Origin: Monodelphis domestica
Taxonomy: Eukaryota > Chordata > Mammalia > Didelphimorphia > Didelphidae
Length of the DNA stretch: 64,000 bases
Direction of reading: 5' to 3'
Assembly: GCF_027887165.1 (NCBI RefSeq)
Contig: NC_077233.1
Coordinates: 230,912,872-230,976,871 of the forward strand
Position numbers and translations under genes: made by a program. Shown here piece by piece: positions 56,390-64,000 of the stretch (positions are counted from its first letter, which is position 1; the number at the start of each line of letters is the position of its first letter). The notes beneath the pieces were generated by a model. It saw only the letters and a program-made list of their open reading frames with translations, did not search any database and had not been told where the DNA came from.

Positions 56390-57135
56390 ACCAATCAGTG
56401 GTCTGTCCAGCATTCAGCTCCTCTCATGGCTCTGATGATCTGTACATCCTGGATGTCTCACCGGTGTACAATGATGTAGTCAATGAGATGCCACTGTTTT
56501 GATCGTGGGTGCATCCATGTTGTTTTATATTTGTTCGCTGTTCTGAACACAGTGTTCGTGATGGTGAGTTTGAACTCTGAGCATTTGCTGAGTAGCAGTA
56601 GGCCACTGTTGTTAATTTTGCCCACACCGTGTTTGCCGAGCGCTCCTTTCCATCTTTCATGGTCCTGGCCAACAAGGGTGTTGAAGTCTCCCAGTAGTAT
56701 CAGCTTGTCATTTGTGGGCACTGAGTGCAGGACGGCACTCAGGTCAGAGTGGAACTGCTCAATGGTCTCCTCTGTGCTGGTCAGTGTTGGGGCATATGCG
56801 CTAATGATTGTGGCATACCGGTCTTTGCTGAGAGGCAAATGGATCTTCATGAGCCTCTCGCTGATGCCCACAGGCAAGTCTGGCAGCTGTTTGAGCAAAC
56901 TGGTCTTGATAGCCAGGCCAACACCATGAATTCTGTCTTCATTTGAGGCTCTACCTTTCCAGAAGAAGGTGTATCCAGTGGTGGGTTTGCTGAGTGATCC
57001 CTCTTCTGGTAAGCGTGTTTCACTTAAGGCTGTGATGTCGATGTTTTATCGCACCAGTTCTTTACCGATTGGAGCTATTCTTCTCTCGGGTCTTGGGGTA
57101 TTCTCTCTATCTATGTTCTGATGTTCCATGCTCCT
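56390..57135 (-). pseudogene. AP-endonuclease part of the RTE-like ORF, broken
   Basis: The - strand carries LLGAWNIRT, then after an apparent frameshift near 57115 RELV-type sequence with a TAA near 57045. ALSETRLPEEGS, 'GVGLAIKTS', 'ISAYAPT', 'LILLGDFN' and 'HLIDYIIVHR' follow in the same frame as the RT. These are the conserved blocks of AP-like LINE endonucleases, including the Asp-Phe-Asn motif. Stops at 56460-56458, 56397-56395 and 56340-56338 separate it from the RT core. At least two sit where CGA (Arg) is expected. Confidence 0.85.
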
Positions 57136-57139
57136 AGTA

Positions 57140-57559
57140 GGAGTTTCTTTGTATTATGTTTTCTTTGTTTTCAACCGCTTAAAGGGATGACCCGCCAGCC
57201 GCGGTGTGCTGACCGGGTGTTTGTAGGGCAGGCAATGTTTGGGACTCCTTTTCTAGTCCCCTCCCTTGATTAGGGTGAGCAGTGCTGTCCTAGAGAGGAC
57301 TGCTCAGTCGCCCAGGATGCTGCCAAACGTCCCTGCTGCCCTACAGGGCCGAGTGACCACTGGTCCTTGGGCCGCCTACGTGCAGGATCGTGACTACATC
57401 TGCTAGTGGTCACCTCCAACTGTTGAGTCGCCACTCCCCTATCGCCGCACGTCTTGAAGAGGGTGGACGGGGTTAGATGAGTGTGCACAAAGATACTTGT
57501 GCGTGAAGGAGATTTAATGGAAAAGTCGATGCACAGAGACAGTCCCACTCAGGGGACTG
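57140..57559 (-). other. GC-rich leader of the RTE-like LINE
   Basis: About 420 bases ahead of the endonuclease are rich in CpG and contain no clear frame. The first bases can pair as AGTCCC...GGGACT. By position it is the 5'UTR, which in RTE elements would hold any internal promoter. Function is inferred only. Confidence 0.6.
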
Positions 57560-57570
57560 TAACAGGGGAT
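57560..57570 (-). repeat. Target-site duplication, right copy, of the RTE-like LINE
   Basis: This is an exact repeat of TAACAGGGGAT from 53901-53911. L1 sequence resumes directly after it. Confidence 0.9.
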
Positions 57571-58958
57571 GGTAAGATCCAAACAACCACATGTAAAACT
57601 TCAAAGAAAAATGGCAATTGGCCTCAGGTGCTGATAAAATTCAAAATGGAATTCAAAAGCCAAATAAGAGAGGTGGAAGAAAAAATGGGCAAAAGAAACA
57701 AAAGTAGTACAAAACAAGAAAACAGCTTAAAAAGCAAAATATGTCAATAGAAAGAGGCACAAAAATCTAATGAAGAAAAGAGTTCCACAAATAGAAAAGG
57801 AAAATCAAAATGTCATGGAAGAAACTCATTTTTTAAAAATTAGAATTGAGCAAAGGGGCGCTAATGATTTCATGAGACATAAAAAAATAGTAAAAAGAAA
57901 AAAACCCCATAAGATATGAAAACTGACCTGGAAAACAGATTCAGGGGACAATTTAAGAATTATTGGACTACCTGAAAGTCATGATAAAAAAAAAAAAGCC
58001 TAGACATCCTATTACAAGAAATTATCAAAGACAATTGCCCCGATTTTTTTTTTAAGAAGAGGGTAATATAGAAATTGAAAGAAACAACAGATCCATTCTT
58101 GTAATAAATCTCCAAAAGACAACTCCTAGGAACATAACAGCCAAGTTAAAGTACTCCCAGGCCAAGGAGAAAATACTGCAAGCAGTCAGAAAGAAACAAT
58201 TCAAATATCATAGAGTCCCAGTCAGGACTACATAGGATCTGAGCAGCTTCCAAAATGAAGGATTGGAAGGCTTGGAATATGATAATCTGAATGGTAAGGG
58301 AACTTTGGGTTTACAACCAAAAATGACCTATCCATTAAAACAGAAAATTTGATGTCCAAATACAAAATTCAAGAGAAGCATAAGAAGATAAATAAGAGAG
58401 AAAAAATTGGTATTTATACCAGGAATTCAAGGATGGTTTAATGTTAGGAAAACTATCAGCATAATTGACCATATCAATAATCAAACTAATAGAAATCACA
58501 TGGCTATCTCAATAGATGCAAATAAAGCTTTTGATGAAATATAGCATCCATTCCTAATGAAAATACTATAGGAATAAAACAGCCTTTCCCTAAAACAATA
58601 AGTAGTATTAATTTAAAATAGAAGCCTTCCCAATAAGATCAGGAGTGAAGCAAGGATGCCCATTATCATCTCTATTATTTAATACTGTACTAGAAATACT
58701 AGCTTTAACAATTAGAGAAGAAAAAGAAATTGAAGAAATTAAAGCAGGCAATGAGGAAACTATCACTTTTTGCAGATGATATAAAGGTATACTTAGAGCA
58801 TCCTAGAAAATAAACTTAAAAACTAGTTGAAATAATTAATAATATTAGCAGAGTTGCAGGATACAAAGTAAACCTACATAAATGATCAGCATTTCTATAT
58901 ATTTCCAAGAAAGACCAGCATCAAGTTAAAAAGAAACTCCATTTAAATCACTGTAGAA

Positions 58959-59407
58959 CAGTTATGGCAAACCTTTTAGAGATCATGTGCCATGCCCCAT
59001 ATCCAGAGACCACATGCCATGCCCTGCCACCCTACCCTGTGCCTCCCCACCCAAGAAAGAAAAAAGGGCTCCCATTCAACTATTGGGTAGAGGATGGGTG
59101 AAATGAAAAAACATGTCCTCAGTTTAGGTGAAAAATGGTCAGATCATTTCAGATCCCCTCCAGCTCTGCCACCTGTGAGCCACCCACCTTATCCTCTGTG
59201 AACTTTCATTGGGCTGCTGGAAAGAGGGGCTGGGGATGTGAGAAAATGCCATCTGGCATGGTGGAGAGGGGGAGGGGAGCAGCTCCGCCTGAGTCCCTCT
59301 ATCTTTTTAGTGATGAATTCTTGGGGAGGGTGGCAGCACAGTAAATGCCCACAGACAGAGCTCTGTATGCCATCATTGGCACACATGCCATAGATTTGCC
59401 ATCACAG
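58959..59407. mobile_element. 449-bp hAT-type miniature transposon in the L1
   Basis: Terminal inverted repeats are CAGTTATGGCAAA at the left and, reverse-complemented, CTGTGATGGCAAA at the right (11 of 13 match). The flanks CTGTAGAA and CTCTAGAC are an imperfect 8-bp duplication, as expected for hAT. The L1 sequence on the two sides joins to give the ORF2 block DDIKYLGIYFP. The body is GC-richer than the L1 and encodes no transposase. This short family is familiar in marsupial genomes. Confidence 0.82.
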
Positions 59408-61241
59408 CTCTAGACGATATAAAATACCTGGGAATCTACTTTCCAAGACAAATGCAGGAATTATATAAACACAACTACAAAACACTTTTCACACAAATAA
59501 AGTTAGATCTAAACAATTAAAAAAAATTGCTCATGGGTAGCCCAAGTCAAGATAATAGAAATGATAATCCTATCTAAATTTATTTACTTATTCAGTGCTA
59601 TACCAATCAAATTACCAAATTTTTTTTTTATAGAATTAGAAAAATAACAAATTTAACCTGGAAGAACAAAAGATCAAGAATATCAAGGTAATTCATGAAA
59701 AAAAAATGTGAAGAATGGTGGCCTAGCAGAACCATATCTTCAACTGTACCATAAAGCAAAGATTACAAAACAATCTGATACTGGCTAACAGATAGAAAGG
59801 TGGATCAATGGAATAGTGTTTGATAAACTCAAAGTTCCCAGCTTTTGGGATAAGAACTTAATATTTAACAAAAATTTTTGGGAAAATTGGAAAACAGTAT
59901 GACAAAAATTAGGTTTGAATAACCATCTCATACCCTATACCAAGATATGGTCAAAATGGGTATATGATTTAAACATAAGGAGTGACATTGTAAGTAAATT
60001 AGTAAAAAAAAAAATAAATAAATACTTTACCTGTCAGATCTATAAAGAAGGGGAGAATTTATGACCAAACAAGAGATAAAGAACATTACAAGATGTAAAA
60101 TGAATAATTTTATCATATTAAGTTAAGTTTTTATACAAATAAAACCAATGCAGTGAAGATTAAAATGGGAAACAACAAATTGGGAAAAACTTTTTATAAC
60201 AAAATTCTCTGATAAAGGTCTCATTTCTCAAATATATAAAGAACTAAGTCAAATTTATAAGAATCTAAGTCATTTCCCAATTGATAATGGTCAAAGGATA
60301 TGAATAGGCAGTTTTCAGATGAAGAAATCAAAGATATCAAAAATCATATTAAAAAAGTTCTAAATCACTTGATCAGAGAAATGTAAATTTAAAACAACTC
60401 TATTAAAAAAACAAATTTAAAACAACCACCTCATATAAAACAGATTGGCCAATATGACAGTAAAGGAAAATGATAATATTAGTAGGGATGTGGTAAAATT
60501 GGGACACTAATGCCCTATTGGTGGAGATGTGAACTAATCCAACCATTCTGGAGGGCAATTTGGAACTATTCCCAAAGGGTTCTAAAATCGTGCATACCCT
60601 TTGATCCAGTAATACCACTACTAGGTCTGTATCCTTGAGAGTTTTAAAAAAAATGGGAAAGGACCTGCTTATACAAAAATATTTATAGCTGCTCTTTTTG
60701 TGGTGGCAAAGTATTGGAAACTAAAGGGATTCCTCTCAATTGGGGAATGGCTGAATAAGTTGTGGTATATGATGGTGAGGGAATACTATTGTGCTAGAAG
60801 GAATACTGAACAGGATGATTTCAGAAAGAGCTGGAAAGACCAAGATGAACTGATGCAGAGTGAAATAAGCAGAACCAGGAAAACACTGTATACAGTAATG
60901 GCAATATTGTGGAATGAACAAATGTGATATATTTAGCTACTAACAGCAATATAATGATCCAGGACAATTCTGAAGGACTTATGAAAAGAATGCTGTCCAC
61001 CTAAATAAAAGCATATGATTTATCACTGGTTTATTTGGGTATAATTTTATAATTTATTTGGGGATTTTGGTTTTATAAGATTACTCACAAAGATGAATAT
61101 GGAAATGTTTTGCATGATAATATATATATATAACCCAGATTGAATTTCTTGCCAGCTCCAGGAGGGGGAAGGGAAAAGGGAGGAACACAATTTGGATCAC
61201 ATAACTTTATGTGGAAATTTGTTATTAAAATAAAATAAAAT

Positions 61242-61255
61242 AAATCTTCCATCAA
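61242..61255 (+). repeat. Target-site duplication, right copy, of the L1
   Basis: This is an exact copy of the 14-mer at 53295-53308. It sits 54 bases left of the next REXO5 exon. Confidence 0.9.
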
Positions 61256-61308
61256 TTCCAATCTGTCCTAAGTTGGGGAAAGCTACTAGTCAAATTGCAA
61301 TTTTTCAC

Positions 61309-61424
61309 CTGGTGAGGTAGTTCAGAATCTTGTTGTCAGGTTTGACAAGTTCGTCCATGACACAGTGACCTTCAGCATCAACCAATGACACTCGGGTGAG
61401 TTCATTCCCATTTGGTGTAAGGCA
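61309..61424 (-). CDS. REXO5: REXO5 exon (exonuclease domain, after ExoI)
   Basis: A 116-base exon between CTGTTTTTCAG and ACCAG|GTGAAA encodes [20 protein letters not shown], then [17 protein letters not shown]. It directly continues GLDCEM of the upstream exon, giving the strand pair typical of REXO-family exonucleases. It ends with two bases of an Arg codon completed at 52373. Confidence 0.95.
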
Positions 61425-62059
61425 CTGAAAAACAGAGGACAAAGTGAAGCTACTGTACCCATGTGGCCCACTGCTTCTTCCTTTCTAATTATGACAACCT
61501 AGTCTGCTTATTTTTTGGTTACCAAGGTAAGAAAAGTCAAATCAAGGAAGAGTTTCTGAAAATGGCATTCATGAAAGTCAGTAAGACACAACTTCATTGT
61601 GAAGGCAGTGCTGGAGGAAAAATAGGAAAGAGAAGAGATGCTATCTCCCTGAATACCAGGGAAAGGGATGCCTGGTGTGTAATGGGAAACTATAAACAGA
61701 AGGCTCCAAGACTATTTTCTGCTCTCTATTCTGTAGCTGTAAACATATCTTCTTGCAATAATAGTAATGCTAATAGGCAGGTTATAAAACTATAATTATT
61801 ATCTTTGTAAAAAACTAAGAAACTATTCAGGATTTTAATTCAGTTCTTCCTGATTCCAATGCCACAAACCATAAAACAGAAAGCTCTCTGCAAAAGGATA
61901 AAAAGAAATAAATATACCTTTTGTGGTTATTTTAAAATAATTTAAAAAAAAATAAAAAAAATAAAATTAAAAAAAATAATTCAGATGTGTAGCTGAATGT
62001 CTACTGGAAACCAGCACTACGGTTTTTTGTTTATTTGTTTTTAAGTATTAGCATTAGTA

Positions 62060-62175
62060 GTCTCTACCAAGAGGTAGGTAGTATAAATATTAATATTCTT
62101 ACGTATAAAAGGAAAAAATGAGAGGTTTAAACTTGCCTAGGGTCATATAACCAGTAAATGGTGGTGTCATGACTC
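62060..62175 (-). repeat. Core-SINE fragment, reversed
   Basis: The text 'aaaaaatgagaggtttaaac', 'ttgcctagggtcatataacc' and 'agtaaatggtggtgtcatga' is a reversed core-SINE. A TTATTTGTTTTT low-complexity stretch precedes it. Confidence 0.55.
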
Positions 62176-62493
62176 TGAGTTTAAAGACTTGAACTTACCA
62201 GACTGTAATCTTTGTATTTCTGTTACCCACATGGTTTTTGAAAACCCAATACTTTGTATTAAACCCCAAACATTGAAAAAGTCTTGCTTCATTCTATGAG
62301 TGAAACCCTGTCCTTTGGGAGGACATATATTTGTTTTTTTCCTTTTAAAATACTTTTCCATGTTTACATGATTAATTTTCTTTCCCTCCCATCTTTCCTC
62401 CCTCCTCCCAGAGCCAACAAACAATTCCACTGGATTGTACAAATGGACATCTATTTCTGAGCACCCATTATAGCAATAAGATTCATATCATAC

Positions 62494-62582
62494 CATTTCA
62501 CAGTCTAGGCCAAAAAGGGGACTGCTGTCGTTTACTGGACCAAGACATTCAGTGGGAATGAAGTTTTTACAGGTATCTAATC
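62494..62582 (-). CDS. REXO5: REXO5 exon with ExoI motif
   Basis: An 89-base exon between GTTTTATCTCCAG and GAAATG|GTATGA encodes LDTCKNFIPTECLGPVNDSS, then PLFGLDCEM. GLDCEM is the ExoI motif. Asp74 and Glu76 of the visible protein are the first two metal-binding residues of the DEDDh set. The exon starts by completing a Gly codon (G|GA). Confidence 0.96.
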
Positions 62583-63267
62583 CTGGAGATAAAACAAAAA
62601 AAAAATTGTAAAAAAAAAAACACAAAAAACCAGAGGCAATGATATTCAATTGTCTAGGAAATGTTTCTGGAATTTAGTGAGGAAAAGTGGATGTTGTGCA
62701 CTATCAATGGCAATATCCTTAGACCTCAAAAAGGTCACCATAAGCTTGCCCATTATGGCATTCTATCTGACTTCTCTCCTGCAACATTTTGGTCATGAAA
62801 GTATCATACACTTACTTTTAGAATAAAATAAAAAATAAGCTTTTGGGGAAAGTCTGCCCATCCTTTAAAAACATCAACCAAAAACATAAACATTCTCTCT
62901 TTTAAGAAAATATTGGGCTAGTATAAAGTCTTTGACCACTGTCATCTGTCATCAAAGTGAATTTTTATGCTGCTATTCATAGAAAAGGAACAGTCCATAA
63001 AAGCACTTCTTAAGATGAAAAGAGGCCTTAACATAGACTGAATAGGGTTAAAACTATGGGCAAAATGCTTAGTTTAACTTTGTTCCATGTCCTTACAGAC
63101 TTGGCCTTCACATCCCATTAAAGTGTCACTATCGTTATTGAACAATAACAGGTGGAAAAGAGCTCTATTGACTGTGGCCAAGGAAATCAAATATCAGTGC
63201 TCCACTTTTAAAATAATCTTCTCATCTCTCTATTTCTGCCACCATATCAATTATAATCTCAACCAAC

Positions 63268-63411
63268 CTTGGAGTGGAAAGTCAAATTTTTTCATCTCTT
63301 CTTTGGTCAATAGGCATCTGACCAAACCCACTTTGTCATATCCATATTTTTGAATGATGGGATCACTGTGCAAGTCTGTGATGGCTTGTGGACTGGTAAG
63401 AGATGATGACA
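63268..63411 (-). CDS. REXO5: REXO5 exon (N-terminal to the exonuclease domain), first visible
   Basis: A 144-base exon with acceptor TTGTTTCAG and donor CAAG|GTTGGT opens with two bases of a split codon. It encodes 47 residues including SDPIIQKYGYDKVGLVRCLL, then TKEEMKKFDFPLQ. This matches the segment just before the exonuclease domain of human REXO5 as I remember it (DPIIQKYG...LTKEEM). From here 14 exons join in one frame for about 627 codons. Human REXO5 has about 774. REXO5 is a nuclear/nucleolar 3'-5' RNA exonuclease implicated in trimming the ends of small structured RNAs. The start codon and roughly 140 N-terminal residues lie beyond 64000. Confidence 0.95.
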
Positions 63412-63589
63412 CTGAAACAAGTAAGTCCAGAGTAGATGTGTTAAAATATGTTTTTAACAGACCCTTCCCAATGGCATATCTTTATTGTAGAGCCTATTAA
63501 AGCTCTTTGAAAAGAATTTTCTTATTACTTTAGTGAAGGATATAAGGCTATACCTACTTCACTGGTTTAGGGGCCATCCTAATGAGAAA

Positions 63590-63750
63590 ACTGCTGCCAC
63601 CAATTCAAGCTGGCACCTTCCCAATAAGAGTTTTGGAGAGTTGTCTAGAGCACTGAGAAATTAAATGACTTGCTCAGGGCCACAGAACTTCTGTGTGTCA
63701 GGCATCGGGCTTGGACCCAGGCTTTCCCGGCTTTGAAGTCAATTTTCCAT
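63590..63750 (-). repeat. Core-SINE fragment, reversed
   Basis: It shows 'taaatgacttgctcagggcc', 'tcgggcttggacccaggctt' and 'cattttccatccacta'-like sequence in the reversed SINE order. Confidence 0.6.
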
Positions 63751-63756
63751 CCACTA

Positions 63757-63895
63757 CATGAGTGGTGTCAAACTCAAAAAGAAATGGGTCCCTGTGGACT
63801 GCATGTTGCCTTAGAAAACCACGCATTAACATTACCCGTGTTGTGTTGTATTTTATTTTGTTAAAAATTTCCCAATTATATTTTAATATGGTTTT
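63757..63895 (+). mobile_element. Short hAT-like element, truncated
   Basis: It starts AGTGGTGTCAAACTC and continues 'tgccttagaaaaccacgcat', 'taacattacccgtgttgtgt' and 'cccaattatattttaatatg'. It is the same family as 28204-28398 in the opposite orientation. The right terminal repeat is not recognisable. Confidence 0.6.
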
Positions 63896-64000
63896 GGCAG
63901 CACTCCAGGTTTTTGTGCTTTTCTGGACCATGAGGCAAACTGTTCCAGGCATGGGGAACAGTTAGAGAAAATGCCCAAGGACAAGAAATGGTGTGTCTTG

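Larger units (their letters stand above)
53912..57559 (-). mobile_element. RTE-like LINE inserted in the L1
   Basis: A 3.65-kb element on the - strand, GC-rich and CpG-rich unlike its surroundings, is flanked by an 11-bp duplication. In order along the - strand it has: a GC-rich leader of about 420 bases (57559-57140), an AP-type endonuclease domain (about 57135-56390), a reverse transcriptase (about 56340-54350), a C-terminal tail with a cysteine/histidine motif and a short 3' end rich in ACT units. One long ORF with endonuclease then RT fits the RTE group of LINEs. It is related to, but distinct from, BovB. The clade is judged from recognised motifs and has not been tested by phylogeny. Confidence 0.9.
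53309..61241 (+). mobile_element. L1 LINE insertion, host of the nest
   Basis: The element begins with the L1-type 5' leader ('ggaggcagagccaagatggc') and ends in an AAAATAAAATAAA tail, flanked by a 14-bp duplication. Without the two inner insertions only about 3.8 kb of L1 remains. It comprises the leader, ORF1-like sequence (57571-58400), reverse-transcriptase sequence from 'IPG.QGWFN' and '[10 protein letters not shown]' through '[20 protein letters not shown]' to the active-site region, the ORF2 C-terminus and the 3'UTR. The endonuclease and the first part of RT are absent, so a deletion of roughly 2 kb is inferred near 58400. All frames are broken and the element cannot be active. Confidence 0.88.
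52374..61308 (-). other. REXO5: REXO5 intron filled by nested transposons
   Basis: This 8.9-kb phase-2 intron separates the ExoI-side exon (61309-61424) from the ExoII exon (52235-52373). Without the L1 insertion and one duplication copy it would be about 1 kb. The elements inside lie in both orientations relative to REXO5 and no exon is disturbed. Confidence 0.9.
63412..64000 (-). other. REXO5: REXO5 upstream intron, cut by the window edge
   Basis: No further exon is seen. The stretch holds a core-SINE fragment (63590-63750) and a truncated hAT-like element (63757-63895). Confidence 0.7.

Noticed and set aside
54326..56929. Several + strand frames (up to 179 codons) across the RTE-like element
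   Set aside because: They are antisense shadows of the LINE frame on the - strand, helped by high GC content. They carry no motifs.
1..64000. tRNA, rRNA, snRNA genes, CRISPR arrays, bacterial or phage genes
   Set aside because: None was seen. tRNA-like stretches are SINE heads, and all repeats are eukaryotic transposons or microsatellites.

Overview
This is a 64 kb piece of a vertebrate nuclear genome, almost certainly marsupial. Genes are split by GT-AG introns and the DNA between them is AT-rich. It is filled with repeats of marsupial type: tRNA/MIR-core SINEs of the Mar1 kind, L1 with marsupial 3' ends, an RTE-like LINE and short hAT elements. No prokaryotic features, CRISPR arrays or operons are present. 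The species cannot be named from the sequence alone.

Two protein genes face each other tail to tail. On the + strand is DCUN1D3 (a myristoylated DCN1-like regulator of cullin neddylation). It has a probable non-coding 5' exon at 2837-2973, a first coding exon at 19227-19759 (ATG at 19329) and a last coding exon from 22154 (stop at 22647-22649). A repeat-poor 3'UTR follows, probably reaching about 27.5 kb. On the - strand is most of REXO5, an RNA exonuclease with a DEDDh exonuclease domain and two RRMs. Fourteen coding exons between 63411 and 38148 join in one reading frame for about 627 codons. The 5' exons lie beyond the right edge, and the terminal exon was not found. As I remember it, the human order LYRM1-DCUN1D3-REXO5-ERI2 agrees with this layout.

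Region by region: 1-19.2 kb is 5' flank and a large first intron of DCUN1D3 with SINEs, a 470-bp pyrimidine tract and a CTCF-like motif. 19.2-27.5 kb holds the coding exons and 3'UTR. 27.5-38.1 kb lies between the genes and holds old L2-like and SINE repeats. 38.1-52.4 kb holds eleven REXO5 exons with SINEs, a probable solo LTR and L1 remnants in the introns. 52.4-61.3 kb is one REXO5 intron filled by an L1 with a 14-bp target-site duplication. That L1 contains a 3.65-kb RTE-like LINE with its own 11-bp duplication and a 449-bp hAT-type miniature transposon. 61.3-64 kb holds three more REXO5 exons.

The most striking content is this three-element nest with recognisable boundaries. The RTE-like element keeps an uninterrupted reverse-transcriptase core of about 650 codons, while its endonuclease and C-terminal flanks carry stops. 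I found no convincing new gene system. The other observations are structural: convergent CTCF-like motifs, a perfect hairpin, a GACGTC tandem array and a pyrimidine tract.
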